Virus record (IMG/VR): IMGVR_UViG_3300006802_009853
Span: 1-34,645 of that record
Length of the DNA: 34,645 bases
Direction: 5' to 3' (one strand)
Origin: a virus
Each line of letters opens with the position of its first letter. The stretch's first letter is position 1. Made by a program: the position numbers and the translations under genes. Of this stretch, positions 21,756 through 29,646 are shown one piece after another. The notes below the pieces were generated by a model. The model was given only the letters and a program-made list of their open reading frames with translations. It was not told the DNA's origin and made no database searches.

Positions 21756-22511
21756 ATGGCAGATAATGTTCAAATAACCCCAGGCGCTGGCGCGAATATA
21801 GCTGCGGATGAGATTCTTGGCGTAAAATATCCTCGTTCTAAAATGATTATAGGCGATGACGGTGTTAATGACGGTGATGTTTCTGATACTAATCCTGTGC
21901 CAATGAAAATTCGTGGTGACGAGTTTTTCTCCGGTGCTACAAAGTTTGACGCTAAGGTAACAGAAGATGGTGAGCTTGCAACAACAGTTACAGAGCGAGA
22001 AAGAAATGTTTATGCAGTTGTTCATGATGATTCTGTCGGCACCGGAAATACTGATTATATTTTAGTAGACCTAGATGATACAGTTAATTTCCCGCATGAT
22101 GATGTGTCTAGAATCGACATATCTACCATTAATGTACACTTAGCTCATGATAGCGGAAATCCAGATGGAGAACTGGCTATAGGCGTTATAACAAGAGTCG
22201 ATGGTACAGACGCAGATATTACTTGGGGTTTTGCTGTTGACTTTAATCTTCCTTCAAATACTAATATTAGAGAGGATTTTAATTTTGCTCCATCTCAGTT
22301 GAAATTTGAAGTAATAGCGGGAAGTACAACCAGAATAATTAGCAATTATAATGAGGTTGCGGATGTCACTATTAACACGGCAACTCCTATGGATAGCCCA
22401 AGGGGTGCAGCAACAGTTACTCCAGACGTTGGAGATGTTGTACTTAGGTTAACTAACGGTGCTGGTGGATTAAGGATTTTTTGTGGCGTGATGTATCATG
22501 GAGAACCGTAA
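21756..22511 (+). CDS. Phage structural protein (fibre/tail associated), 251 aa
   Basis: The product has 251 residues. Its N-terminus (ITPGAGANIAADEILGVKYP, then MIIGDDGVNDGDVSDTNPVP) is a recurrent opening of minor virion proteins in tailed phages, where a short ADE-x-x-G-V-x-Y/F motif is followed by a G.DG...GDVS..NP block. The rest is beta-rich and acidic with few helices and no cysteine pairs, consistent with a virion surface or tail protein. Only a weak purine-rich stretch (GCGAGATAAT) precedes the ATG. Its last base overlaps the first base of the next ATG (TAATG). Confidence 0.7.
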   Translation: MADNVQITPGAGANIAADEILGVKYPRSKMIIGDDGVNDGDVSDTNPVPMKIRGDEFFSGATKFDAKVTEDGELATTVTERERNVYAVVHDDSVGTGNTDYILVDLDDTVNFPHDDVSRIDISTINVHLAHDSGNPDGELAIGVITRVDGTDADITWGFAVDFNLPSNTNIREDFNFAPSQLKFEVIAGSTTRIISNYNEVADVTINTATPMDSPRGAATVTPDVGDVVLRLTNGAGGLRIFCGVMYHGEP

Positions 22512-22780
22512 TGATAAATGGCTCACTATTACCTATATTTTTTCAAGAGGGAGAAGCTAAATCTGGTGGAACTTATTTTGCCAACAGGTATTTTGCTTTA
22601 AGTTATTTTTCAAATTATATGCCTCCGCTTGACTTATTTTTAATTTCAGATCCTCTTGCAGATAAATTAGAACTTGACCTAAGTTTGAATAAAAAAAATG
22701 AAATTTTACTATCTATGAACACTGAAAAAGATGTAGAATTAACAATGAACACAGATGTTATTTTCGAGGTAGAAAGATAA
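22511..22780 (+). CDS. Small hypothetical structural-cluster protein, 89 aa
   Basis: ATG 22511 overlaps the preceding stop (TAATG), with GGAG (22500-22503) inside the preceding gene seven bases upstream. The 89-residue product begins MINGSLLPIFFQEGEAKSGG. Its second half is built of short alternating strands with a loose repeat (LELDLSLNKKNEILLSMNTE and VELTMNTDVIF), suggesting a small beta domain. The family is not recognised. Chained starts with both neighbours indicate expression with the virion genes at 21756 and 22780. Confidence 0.65.
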   Translation: MINGSLLPIFFQEGEAKSGGTYFANRYFALSYFSNYMPPLDLFLISDPLADKLELDLSLNKKNEILLSMNTEKDVELTMNTDVIFEVER

Positions 22781-23106
22781 TGGCTTGTATAGAAGATTTA
22801 CACGTAGGTGATATTGGCACTATAATAAGAGCCACACTACAAGATACTAATGCTAATTGTGTTGCTTCTGCATTGAATGTTAGTTCTGCCACAACGATTA
22901 CATTTACTTTTAAAAAACCAGACGGAAGTAAGATAACAAGAAATGGTGGATTTACTACAGATGGATCTGACGGCAAGGTTCAATATACCACAGTTGAAGA
23001 CGACCTAGATCAAGATGGTGAATGGAGGGTTCAGCTATATTTAGTACTTTCGTCGGGTAGTTGGAGAAGCGAAATAGGCAGATTCAAGGTAATAGATAAT
23101 CTTTAA
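22780..23106 (+). CDS. BppU-like / Ig-like small baseplate or fibre protein
   Basis: The product has 108 residues whose ATG shares a base with the preceding stop. The sequence HVGDIGTIIRATLQD..., TITFTFKKPDGS, TTDGSDGKVQYTT and DLDQDGEWRVQLYLVLSSGSW matches the short Ig-like domain found at the N-terminus of upper baseplate proteins (BppU type) and as stand-alone phage proteins next to fibres. It probably links fibres to the tail or neck. The length fits one domain. It is followed by an adaptor-like gene. Confidence 0.7.
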   Translation: MACIEDLHVGDIGTIIRATLQDTNANCVASALNVSSATTITFTFKKPDGSKITRNGGFTTDGSDGKVQYTTVEDDLDQDGEWRVQLYLVLSSGSWRSEIGRFKVIDNL

Positions 23107-23117
23107 TGGAGATAGCA

Positions 23118-23630
23118 ATGGCTCACGATGTTTGGCAAGACACAGCTATACAGATAGTTAGAGTTTTAATAAATGATACAGACTATGATAATTATACATA
23201 CTCAGATAGCAAACTTTTAACAGCTTTTGTTGTGAATGGTTATACAGTTACGACGGAGGTAGAATTTACCGAGGATTACACTATAGATATCCCCTCTAAC
23301 TCTATCACCCCAGACCCATCAGATGATTCTGACTTTATAACTTTGGTGTCTTACAAAACCGCGTGTATGATATATACAAACGAGTATAAAGATGCTGCTA
23401 ATTGTGCGGTTACTGTTAAAGATGGTGTTTCGAGTATTAGTTATGGCCCCGTTGCCGACAACCTAAGTAAACTTGCTGACCATATGTGTTCTAAGTATGA
23501 ACAATTAAAATCAGATTTTGAATATGGTAGTCAAGTTGGACAGGCTATACTTAGTCCATATAGCCCAGGTTCAGATTTAATTTCAAGAAATAATACAGAT
23601 CATAGATCTGGTGGATATTTTAATTATTAG
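23118..23630 (+). CDS. Putative head-tail adaptor (neck) protein
   Basis: The product has 170 residues from ATG 23118, chosen because GGAG (23108-23111) is six bases upstream; the ATG at 23106 lies before that site. The N-terminal helix WQDTAIQIVRVLINDTDYDN, the YSDSKLLTAFVVNGYTVTTE strand-helix segment and a second helical half around LVSYKTACMIYTNEYKDAA resemble the all-helical gp6/gp15-type adaptors that dock under the portal. Its spacing from other connector genes (26246-28327) by two fibre genes is unusual. The assignment is by pattern and synteny only. Confidence 0.55.
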   Translation: MAHDVWQDTAIQIVRVLINDTDYDNYTYSDSKLLTAFVVNGYTVTTEVEFTEDYTIDIPSNSITPDPSDDSDFITLVSYKTACMIYTNEYKDAANCAVTVKDGVSSISYGPVADNLSKLADHMCSKYEQLKSDFEYGSQVGQAILSPYSPGSDLISRNNTDHRSGGYFNY

Positions 23631-23642
23631 GAGAGAATAATA

Positions 23643-24626
23643 ATGCCTACAATAAGAAGTTCTGGAGATATTATTTCCAGCATCTCATCGGAATTAGCAG
23701 ACAATAATGCGGGTCTTATTTCCGCTTACGACGTAAGACACAATATGGAAGACACTGTTGCTTCCATTTCTAGGATCGTTGCCAGTGGAGACACAGAAAC
23801 AGAGTATCCATTCTATAACAATGTAACAGTTCGTCACATACCAGGGGATGGCAATGGATTGCTTTATGTTGAGTCTGGTATATATTTTCCAAATAGTTCA
23901 GAAAATCCATCATTACTTCAAGAAGATCCATATCCAGGCAATGATGCTATAGATCACGGCCAATTAGCCCCTGGTAGCTTACTAGACGATGACCATCCTC
24001 AATATATGAACCTAAATGGCACTAGGTCGATGGATGACAACCTGGGAGTAGGAACTACCAATTGGATTAATAGTTCTGGTCTAGAAAATGGAGCCTCTGA
24101 CGACAGAGGTATTCAATTTGTTTATCAAGGGGATCATGACGATCTCTATATTGGTACATCTGGAAAACTTGAGTTTAATCTAGATAATACTTATACAGAT
24201 AGTTTTCATGGGTTAGCCAAAGCTTGGTTGAGCTTTGATGCTAGTGGAAACTTACCTCCAGATCATAACGCCCCTGTAATTAAGTCCTATTACAATGTTG
24301 AAAATCTAACTAAAGACGATACAGGTAAATTTACAATAACATTTAATAGCGGTGTATTTGAAGATAACAAGTATGTAGCTTTAGGCTTGAGTAATGCAAC
24401 GTCAACCTCTGGAAGTCAAGAGGATATGGATCTTAACACCGTTGGTATTGTTTTAAGAACTGGAAACGATGGTCCAGACGATGTAGATAATCCTAGAAAG
24501 CTTACTTTTGTTGTTCAAAATGATGGCAATCAGTATATTGATGCTCAAAATAATGATTTGGTAGTTTATGGCTATAATCCAGGCTCTAAGTCTGGGGTTG
24601 TTCCAACAGTCACCAACAATGCGTAA
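23643..24626 (+). CDS. Tail fibre / collar-type structural protein
   Basis: The product has 327 residues with a GGAG-containing site upstream. The N-terminal 50 residues (ISSISSELADNNAGLISAYD, then VRHNMEDTVASI) resemble the N-terminus of the giant fibre (13720), suggesting a common virion anchor. Around 103-130 lies HGQLAPGSLLDDDHPQYMNL..GTR, the conserved HG.L.GL.DDDHPQY motif of phage fibre proteins. The C-terminal 110 residues form a beta-rich domain (KFTITFNSGVF, GIVLRTGNDGP) likely to be a knob or binding domain. It ends seven bases before the next fibre gene. Confidence 0.8.
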   Translation: MPTIRSSGDIISSISSELADNNAGLISAYDVRHNMEDTVASISRIVASGDTETEYPFYNNVTVRHIPGDGNGLLYVESGIYFPNSSENPSLLQEDPYPGNDAIDHGQLAPGSLLDDDHPQYMNLNGTRSMDDNLGVGTTNWINSSGLENGASDDRGIQFVYQGDHDDLYIGTSGKLEFNLDNTYTDSFHGLAKAWLSFDASGNLPPDHNAPVIKSYYNVENLTKDDTGKFTITFNSGVFEDNKYVALGLSNATSTSGSQEDMDLNTVGIVLRTGNDGPDDVDNPRKLTFVVQNDGNQYIDAQNNDLVVYGYNPGSKSGVVPTVTNNA

Positions 24627-24632
24627 GCCAAT

Positions 24633-26021
24633 ATGCCGAATAGTAATCCCGCACTAACAGATAGAATAAAACAATTAAGCAGAACAACCGGAACCGGTCC
24701 CTGCTGCTTAGAAGAAATCCCAGATGGATTTAGTGAATTTTCTAAATTCTATACATCTGGAGATGTTTTATTTTATGCCATCTCTGATGGAGACAACTAT
24801 GAGGTTGGTTTAGGAGCTTTTATAAGAGACGCTATACCAAAAGATTTCATATCTAGAACTACAGTATACAACAGTAGCAATTCTAATAATCTTGTTGATT
24901 TTCCAGCAGGTTTAAAAGAAGTATACGTTACTTACCCAGGAGAAAAGGCGGTTTTCTCTGCCTTTAATACGCCGGTAAAAAGTGGTATAGCAGTTTTTGA
25001 TAGCAATCAGATATTGTTTACAGATAATTCTTTTGTAATAAATTCTTCTCAGAATAGGATGGGCGTTAACACTTCTGACCCATCATCAACTTTAGATGTA
25101 AATGGTTTGATAACAAGCGATGGCTTAATTCTAGAAAATTATGGAATATACTTTAGTGGTATAGATGGTTCTGGAGAAGGCTTTCAAAAAGAGCCATTCA
25201 TGAAGAATGAATTAAATAATGACACTGGTACGGACATTGTTTTCAGTTATAGTGGTCTTGTAAATCAAGCATTGACATTTAACAAACAACCAAGAACTTA
25301 TATCCTTTGTGGCCCTTCTGGTGGTGATCCTTTATCAGAAGATTATCCTACATTCAGACAATTAAGATTTGACGACGTTCCAGAAGTTTCTGGTTTTATT
25401 CTCGGTGTGAGCGGCTGGGCAGATTCTACAATAACAGATACTGGAGTATTGGTTAGTGGCTGGTCAGACTCTACAATAACAGATACTGGAGTATTGGTTA
25501 GTGGCTGGGCAGATTCTACAATAACAGACACTGGAGTATTGGTTAGTGGCTGGTCAGATTCTACAATAACAGACACTGGAGTATTGGTTAGTGGCTGGTC
25601 AGACTCTACAATAACAGACACTGGAGTATTGGTTAGTGGCTGGGCAGATTCTACAATAATAGATTCCGACCTTGCTGTTAGTGGCTGGACTAGGGGTACT
25701 TTTGAAAACACTGGAAGTGGATTGTCTTTTGTTGAAGATTCCTTAAATACGGCTGGTACAGGAAACTTCAATCAATTACAAACAAACAAGGAGTCCGCTT
25801 CTCAAAACTATGCTCAGGTAGTAAGCGATAGTGGATTATCTAACACAATAGTTAGTGAGAGTGGTTTTTTAACGATTCCCGTATTTAACACTGTAATAGA
25901 TGTTAAAGATCAAATTCCAGCATCAAATACCGGAGTTATCGCATTTGCTAGTGGTAATCTAACGAGTCAATGGATTATGATTGCGAATGGAACAAACTGG
26001 GTTAGTGGACAACTAATATAA
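24633..26021 (+). CDS. Tail fibre with 15-residue SGW tandem repeats
   Basis: The product has 462 residues. The N-terminal 70 residues (DRIKQLSRTTGTGPCCLEEI followed by GFSEFSKFY, YAISDGDNYEVGLG) are a common phage particle-binding domain of the DR[IV]K..S.TTGTG type. Residues about 140-170 carry RMGVNTSDPSSTLDVNG, the usual fibre linker. Residues 259-348 are six 15-residue repeats with consensus VSGW[AS]DSTITDTGVL. The remaining 115 residues (SGLSFVEDSLNTAGTGNFNQ onward) are homologous to a segment of the giant fibre, so the two genes share modules. The upstream SD is weak, suggesting coupling to the gene before it. Confidence 0.82.
   Translation: MPNSNPALTDRIKQLSRTTGTGPCCLEEIPDGFSEFSKFYTSGDVLFYAISDGDNYEVGLGAFIRDAIPKDFISRTTVYNSSNSNNLVDFPAGLKEVYVTYPGEKAVFSAFNTPVKSGIAVFDSNQILFTDNSFVINSSQNRMGVNTSDPSSTLDVNGLITSDGLILENYGIYFSGIDGSGEGFQKEPFMKNELNNDTGTDIVFSYSGLVNQALTFNKQPRTYILCGPSGGDPLSEDYPTFRQLRFDDVPEVSGFILGVSGWADSTITDTGVLVSGWSDSTITDTGVLVSGWADSTITDTGVLVSGWSDSTITDTGVLVSGWSDSTITDTGVLVSGWADSTIIDSDLAVSGWTRGTFENTGSGLSFVEDSLNTAGTGNFNQLQTNKESASQNYAQVVSDSGLSNTIVSESGFLTIPVFNTVIDVKDQIPASNTGVIAFASGNLTSQWIMIANGTNWVSGQLI
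25407..25676 (+). repeat. Six tandem 45-bp repeats in fibre gene
   Basis: Each unit encodes VSGW[AS]DSTITDTGVL; five units are nearly identical at the DNA level and the sixth is diverged (DSTIIDSDLA). A seventh VSGW starts at 25677. The repeat length is a multiple of three, so gain or loss of units would change fibre length without shifting the frame. The same SGW motif occurs singly in the giant fibre at about 17690, 17860, 17910, 18100, 18390 and 18440. Confidence 0.92.
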
Positions 26022-26039
26022 TATTTTTTGGAGATAAAA

Positions 26040-26237
26040 ATGTCAGATGTATTAAGGCCAGTTATTAATGGCAATCAAATAAAAAATGGATCTATAACTG
26101 TTTACCCTAAAGAAACTGGAGCAACATCAAAGAGAGATCCAGATCTAAATTCTTTTGTACCTTCTGGTGAACTTCATATTAAACTTGACGATAGATTTGA
26201 TGATGTGAGATACTACACAGGTGATTCAGACATATAA
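26040..26237 (+). CDS. Small hypothetical structural-cluster protein, 65 aa
   Basis: ATG 26040 follows TTTGGAGA, which makes it the start rather than the TTG at 26028. The 65-residue product (MSDVLRPVINGNQIKNGSIT..., ending DDRFDDVRYYTGDSDI) has no recognised family. Its composition, rich in Asp, Ser and Gly with short strands, suggests a small beta domain. It lies between the repeat fibre and the neck genes, so it may be a fibre accessory or connector peptide. Confidence 0.6.
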   Translation: MSDVLRPVINGNQIKNGSITVYPKETGATSKRDPDLNSFVPSGELHIKLDDRFDDVRYYTGDSDI

Positions 26238-26245
26238 GGTTTAAC

Positions 26246-26725
26246 ATGGCTTTTAGTATTCCACAGAAAATATTTGATAAGTATAATGAGATTATTGATG
26301 CCACAATCAATGATCTAGGGGTTGACTGTCAGTTGATATACGTAGAAAAAGTAGAAGAATTAGATAACCCTGATGACAACCGTCCAGAAAATAGATCCAT
26401 TAATCCACACAGAAGAAAAAAAGATCAATACAATAGAGACAACAAGACATATAAAGAAGTAGAAAAGACCGAAACAATAAAGATGAAAGTTTATTGGGAC
26501 AGAAAGGCTTGGCTTAAAGTCGGTGGAGTTTTAGTGGTTCCAGATAATTCCATACAAACGGTTTTTTTTGGTTCTGATTTAGGAAAAGTAATGAGAGCTA
26601 AACAGCTTATTGCTCATACCGAAATAGATGATGACATTGAGATGAAATTTAAAAAGTTTGGAGAACCTTTTCCAATAGGTTTTCACAAAGAGCGATACTG
26701 GGTTTGTTTTTGGGAGAGAACCTAA
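26246..26725 (+). CDS. Putative head-closure / neck protein
   Basis: The product has 159 residues with AAGG upstream. It begins FSIPQKIFDKYNEIIDATINDLGVDCQLIY, a pattern I associate with a conserved neck protein of tailed phages, then has a charged disordered stretch (NRPENRSINPHRRKKDQYNR) and a beta-rich half with IKMKVYWDRKAWLKVGG and PIGFHKERYWVCFWERT. The size and position as the first of three consecutive connector-like genes before the tail tube fit a head-closure protein. The assignment is mainly positional. Its stop overlaps the next start (TAATG). Confidence 0.55.
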   Translation: MAFSIPQKIFDKYNEIIDATINDLGVDCQLIYVEKVEELDNPDDNRPENRSINPHRRKKDQYNRDNKTYKEVEKTETIKMKVYWDRKAWLKVGGVLVVPDNSIQTVFFGSDLGKVMRAKQLIAHTEIDDDIEMKFKKFGEPFPIGFHKERYWVCFWERT

Positions 26726-27357
26726 TGCCTATTAGAATAAAAAATTCAAAACAAGACATACAAAAAAAAATAAACATTTCCATTGCTGACGCATTAAAAA
26801 CGGTGTTTAGAAAGAAAAGGTCAAGTATTGAGAGAGAAATAAAGAGAAAAGTTTCTCAATGGATTTACCTTCAGCCAGAGATAAGAAGTTTACTGCAAGA
26901 GGGCGTTCCTGGCTCACTTAATGCCACTCTTGGTTTTGAACCTTCGCAGGCTGGCGGTGCTGTTGATAGTATAGTGAGATCTATCGTAGATTCTACAGAG
27001 GTTAAGGTTACGCAGATAAATAAGAACTTAAAAGGTGGAATACAAATAAATTGCCAACCAAGTTCTTTTGCAAACTTACTAAACTCTACATATTCTGTAA
27101 TAAATACAGAAAAGGGAGTATCTCTAAATTGGTTAGATTGGTTATTGACCCAGGGGGATAAAATAATTGTTGTTGGTTATGAATATAAAGCAGGTTCTGT
27201 CGGTAGATCTGGCGCTGGGTATATGCAATCTTCCAGTGTTGGATTTAGAATAGATCCTCAGTTTTCAGGTACGGCAGACGATAACTTTATAACTAGGGCG
27301 TTTTCAGGAAAAGAAGAAGAAATAAAATCAATAGTTCAAAGGATAATAAATGCCTAA
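26725..27357 (+). CDS. Putative neck / tail-completion protein
   Basis: The product has 210 residues from ATG 26725, with GGGAGAG inside the preceding gene. A basic helical N-terminus (SKQDIQKKINISIADALKTV, FRKKRSSIEREIKRKV) is followed by a mixed alpha/beta domain (LNWLDWLLTQGDKIIVVGYE) and a Gly/Ser-rich loop near SVGRSGAGYMQSSSVG. The pattern recalls HK97 gp10-like neck proteins, but this is not firm. The 3' end overlaps the next gene by 8 bp. It is probably a connector component. Confidence 0.5.
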   Translation: MPIRIKNSKQDIQKKINISIADALKTVFRKKRSSIEREIKRKVSQWIYLQPEIRSLLQEGVPGSLNATLGFEPSQAGGAVDSIVRSIVDSTEVKVTQINKNLKGGIQINCQPSSFANLLNSTYSVINTEKGVSLNWLDWLLTQGDKIIVVGYEYKAGSVGRSGAGYMQSSSVGFRIDPQFSGTADDNFITRAFSGKEEEIKSIVQRIINA

Positions 27358-28327
27358 TTATTATCAGCCACTAAAAGGTATTTCAGATATAAACTCCTAC
27401 ACCCTGTCTAATGACATACAGGATGCAGTTGTAGAATATTTTGATTGGGCATTATTAGATATAGGAAATTACTTTAATATTACCTCTGGTGAGCTTTCTC
27501 CAGATGGCTATGACTACAGTAGACTTAAAGTTTCTGAAAGCGGGACTTATGAGGCGGGAAAAGTCTGGGAGGGTTTTAGGAAGAATTGGGTTTGGCAAAG
27601 CGGTGTAGATTATACCCCAGCACCATTAGTTGGGACTGACAATGATAACCCAGGTGTTTCTGGTGTCTATGTAGATGGTGTTTTTCATCCTAATAGTTCA
27701 ACTGGTACATACGCTCACTACATAGATCATTTTAATGGTAGAGTTATCTTTGACAACCCTATACCTTCTGGATCTTTGGTTCAGGCTGAATACAGCTATA
27801 AATGGATAAATGTAGTTTATGCCAATAACTTGCCTTGGTTAAAAAATATTCAAAAAGATACGCTAGAGCCAGATTCTAGTTTTTTGGAGCCAGATAAGGG
27901 TAGGTGGAATATCCCCCCGGAAGGTAGACTTCAACTACCAGCAATAGCCGTAGAGATTGTACCATTCAGAAAATTTAAAGGATATCAATTAGGAGGTGGT
28001 CAATGGGTGTATACAGATATTATTTTTCATTGTTTGGCTGAAGATGAGATAACGAGAAATAAGCTATTGGACATAGTTTCTTTACAAAGTGACAAACATA
28101 TATACCTTTTTAATTCCAATCAAATGTATGAAAATAATGAATACCCTCTAGATTATAGGGGCGTTCCCAATTCTGGTGCTATGAGATATCCAGAAATTTT
28201 AGAAAATTATCAGGCTGGAAAAATGAGGATGACTAGTTGCACCATACAGGAAATGGAATTTATTGACTCTGACCTATTTGGCGGTCTAGTCAGATTTTCC
28301 ACAGAAGGTGTCAAAGAAGATATTTAA
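27350..28327 (+). CDS. Putative tail terminator / connector protein
   Basis: The product has 325 residues with AAAGGAT upstream. The central part looks like a beta-sandwich (GRVIFDNPIPSGSLVQAEYS with YKWINVVY), and the C-terminal half has an alpha/beta layout (LPAIAVEIVPFRKFKGYQLG, YTDIIFHCLAEDEITRNKLL) that fits tail-terminator proteins capping the tube. It is the last gene before a promoter and the tail tube gene, the usual place of a tail terminator. The family is not recognised with certainty. Confidence 0.5.
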   Translation: MPNYYQPLKGISDINSYTLSNDIQDAVVEYFDWALLDIGNYFNITSGELSPDGYDYSRLKVSESGTYEAGKVWEGFRKNWVWQSGVDYTPAPLVGTDNDNPGVSGVYVDGVFHPNSSTGTYAHYIDHFNGRVIFDNPIPSGSLVQAEYSYKWINVVYANNLPWLKNIQKDTLEPDSSFLEPDKGRWNIPPEGRLQLPAIAVEIVPFRKFKGYQLGGGQWVYTDIIFHCLAEDEITRNKLLDIVSLQSDKHIYLFNSNQMYENNEYPLDYRGVPNSGAMRYPEILENYQAGKMRMTSCTIQEMEFIDSDLFGGLVRFSTEGVKEDI

Positions 28328-28335
28328 TCATTTTT

Positions 28336-28346
28336 TGTGTATAATA
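28336..28346 (+). promoter_or_regulatory. TGTGTATAATA promoter before tail tube gene
   Basis: An exact copy of TGTGTATAATA following a T-run, eight bases after the preceding stop; TATAAT is at 28340-28345 and no -35 box is visible. The transcript leader begins ATACAGCAATTCTACA (28347-28362), matching the leader at 21665 except for one base, and then has AAGGAG before the ATG at 28384. Confidence 0.78.
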
Positions 28347-28383
28347 ATACAGCAATTCTACAATAGTTAAGGAGAAAACAACA

Positions 28384-29547
28384 ATGTCATCCAATAATAG
28401 AATTATATATTCGTGTCAGGGGGTTTCGATAGCTCCTGTCGGAAAGACAAATATAGCTGCTGCAGACATGGTTCATGGTGTTCAGAGTGTAGGTGTAACT
28501 ACAAACTTTAACCTAGAACAAATCTTTGAACTGGGACAAATTGAAATTTATGAGAACATTGAAGGTACTCCAGACGTAGAGGTGACTCTAGAAAAGGTTC
28601 TAGATGGCTATCCGCTTATGTACTTAATGGCAAGCACCGGCGTGACTGGAACTCCAAACAGCGGTCTAGTTGCAAGATCCAAGGAACAGTGCGATTTAAG
28701 ACTGGGCATTTTTGACGAAGCTTCTGATAATATAGCTTCTGCTTCAACCGGAAAGTCAGAAGTTGAAGTTTACTGCTCAGGCATGTACATTTCAAATGTA
28801 TCTTATACTTTTCCAGTTGATGGCAATTGCACAGAGAGCTTAACATTAGTCGGTAACAATAAGCAGTGGTTGACTGGTAATGCCGTTAGCATGGCGGACG
28901 CAGACGTTGATGCTTTTGATGGAACTGATTCTCCATTTGCCCTCGCCCCAGGTAGTGGTGGTGTTCAAAGACGAGAAGATGTTAGAATGGATTATAGCAT
29001 TCTACCGCAAGGTATTTATGGGGTTGTTGGATCGAACCCTGGAAATGCTTATGGAGACATAAATGCAGAAGATAATCAGCAGGCAAGCGGTCTTCTTGTT
29101 CACCTTCAAAGTGTCAATATTAGCACTGACTTTAGTCGTGAAGATATATTTGAGCTTGGTAGGAAAACACCTTACTTCCGTCCTGCTGCATTCCCAGTCG
29201 AAGTTACCTGTGAGATTGAAGCTATTTCTACTTCTGGTGATTTTGTTCAAGGCTTAGAAAGTGGTGATCCAGACTTGTTCAACACGAATGCATCCGGTAA
29301 CAACACCGGAGAAGAAACTATATACTTCGCTTTGCGCGGGGGTATGTCCTTCGACCTAGGAACAAAAAATAGATTATCAAGTATTAGTTATGGCGGGGGT
29401 GATGCTACCGGTGGTAATGTCTCTAACTCCTACAGTTACTCTAACTTTAACGATTTGGAAGTTAAACAACTTGGTCATAACAACAGTGGTGTTATGGGTC
29501 AAGGCGGAACTGCTAGTACACTTTGGGCAAAGCAGGTACTTAATTAG
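28384..29547 (+). CDS. Major tail (tube) protein
   Basis: The product has 387 residues preceded by its own promoter and a clear AAGGAG. Its position between connector genes and the chaperone/tape-measure genes is that of the tail tube. It has an internal duplication: VHGVQSVGVTTNFNLEQIFE (about 31-50) and VHLQSVNISTDFSREDIFEL (about 239-258) are homologous, each followed by a P.(D/V).VEVT.E strand, indicating two tube-type beta domains. No sheath gene is in the window. The C-terminal region is Gly/Asn-rich. An independent promoter suits a protein needed in many copies. Confidence 0.8.
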   Translation: MSSNNRIIYSCQGVSIAPVGKTNIAAADMVHGVQSVGVTTNFNLEQIFELGQIEIYENIEGTPDVEVTLEKVLDGYPLMYLMASTGVTGTPNSGLVARSKEQCDLRLGIFDEASDNIASASTGKSEVEVYCSGMYISNVSYTFPVDGNCTESLTLVGNNKQWLTGNAVSMADADVDAFDGTDSPFALAPGSGGVQRREDVRMDYSILPQGIYGVVGSNPGNAYGDINAEDNQQASGLLVHLQSVNISTDFSREDIFELGRKTPYFRPAAFPVEVTCEIEAISTSGDFVQGLESGDPDLFNTNASGNNTGEETIYFALRGGMSFDLGTKNRLSSISYGGGDATGGNVSNSYSYSNFNDLEVKQLGHNNSGVMGQGGTASTLWAKQVLN

Positions 29548-29613
29548 AATATTATACCACAACGGCGATAGCTTTTTAGGATAGCGAGTTTTGTGGATAT
29601 TAGGAAGGATAAA

Positions 29614-29646
29614 ATGCATATATACACTCCCGTCATGAGGTTTTAA
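29614..29646 (+). CDS. Ten-codon leader peptide coupled to chaperone start
   Basis: A strong AGGAAGG site (29602-29608) stands five bases before ATG 29614, which opens a 10-codon frame encoding MHIYTPVMRF. Its TAA (29644-29646) directly abuts the ATG of the next gene (29647). The frame crosses the 5' arm of a hairpin that encloses that ATG, so translating the leader would open the hairpin and deliver terminating ribosomes to the start. The layout is typical of translational coupling; peptide function is not implied. Confidence 0.6.
   Translation: MHIYTPVMRF

Noticed and set aside
25343-25771. 142-codon minus-strand open frame
   Set aside because: It is the shadow of the 45-bp tandem repeat, whose unit length keeps all frames open.
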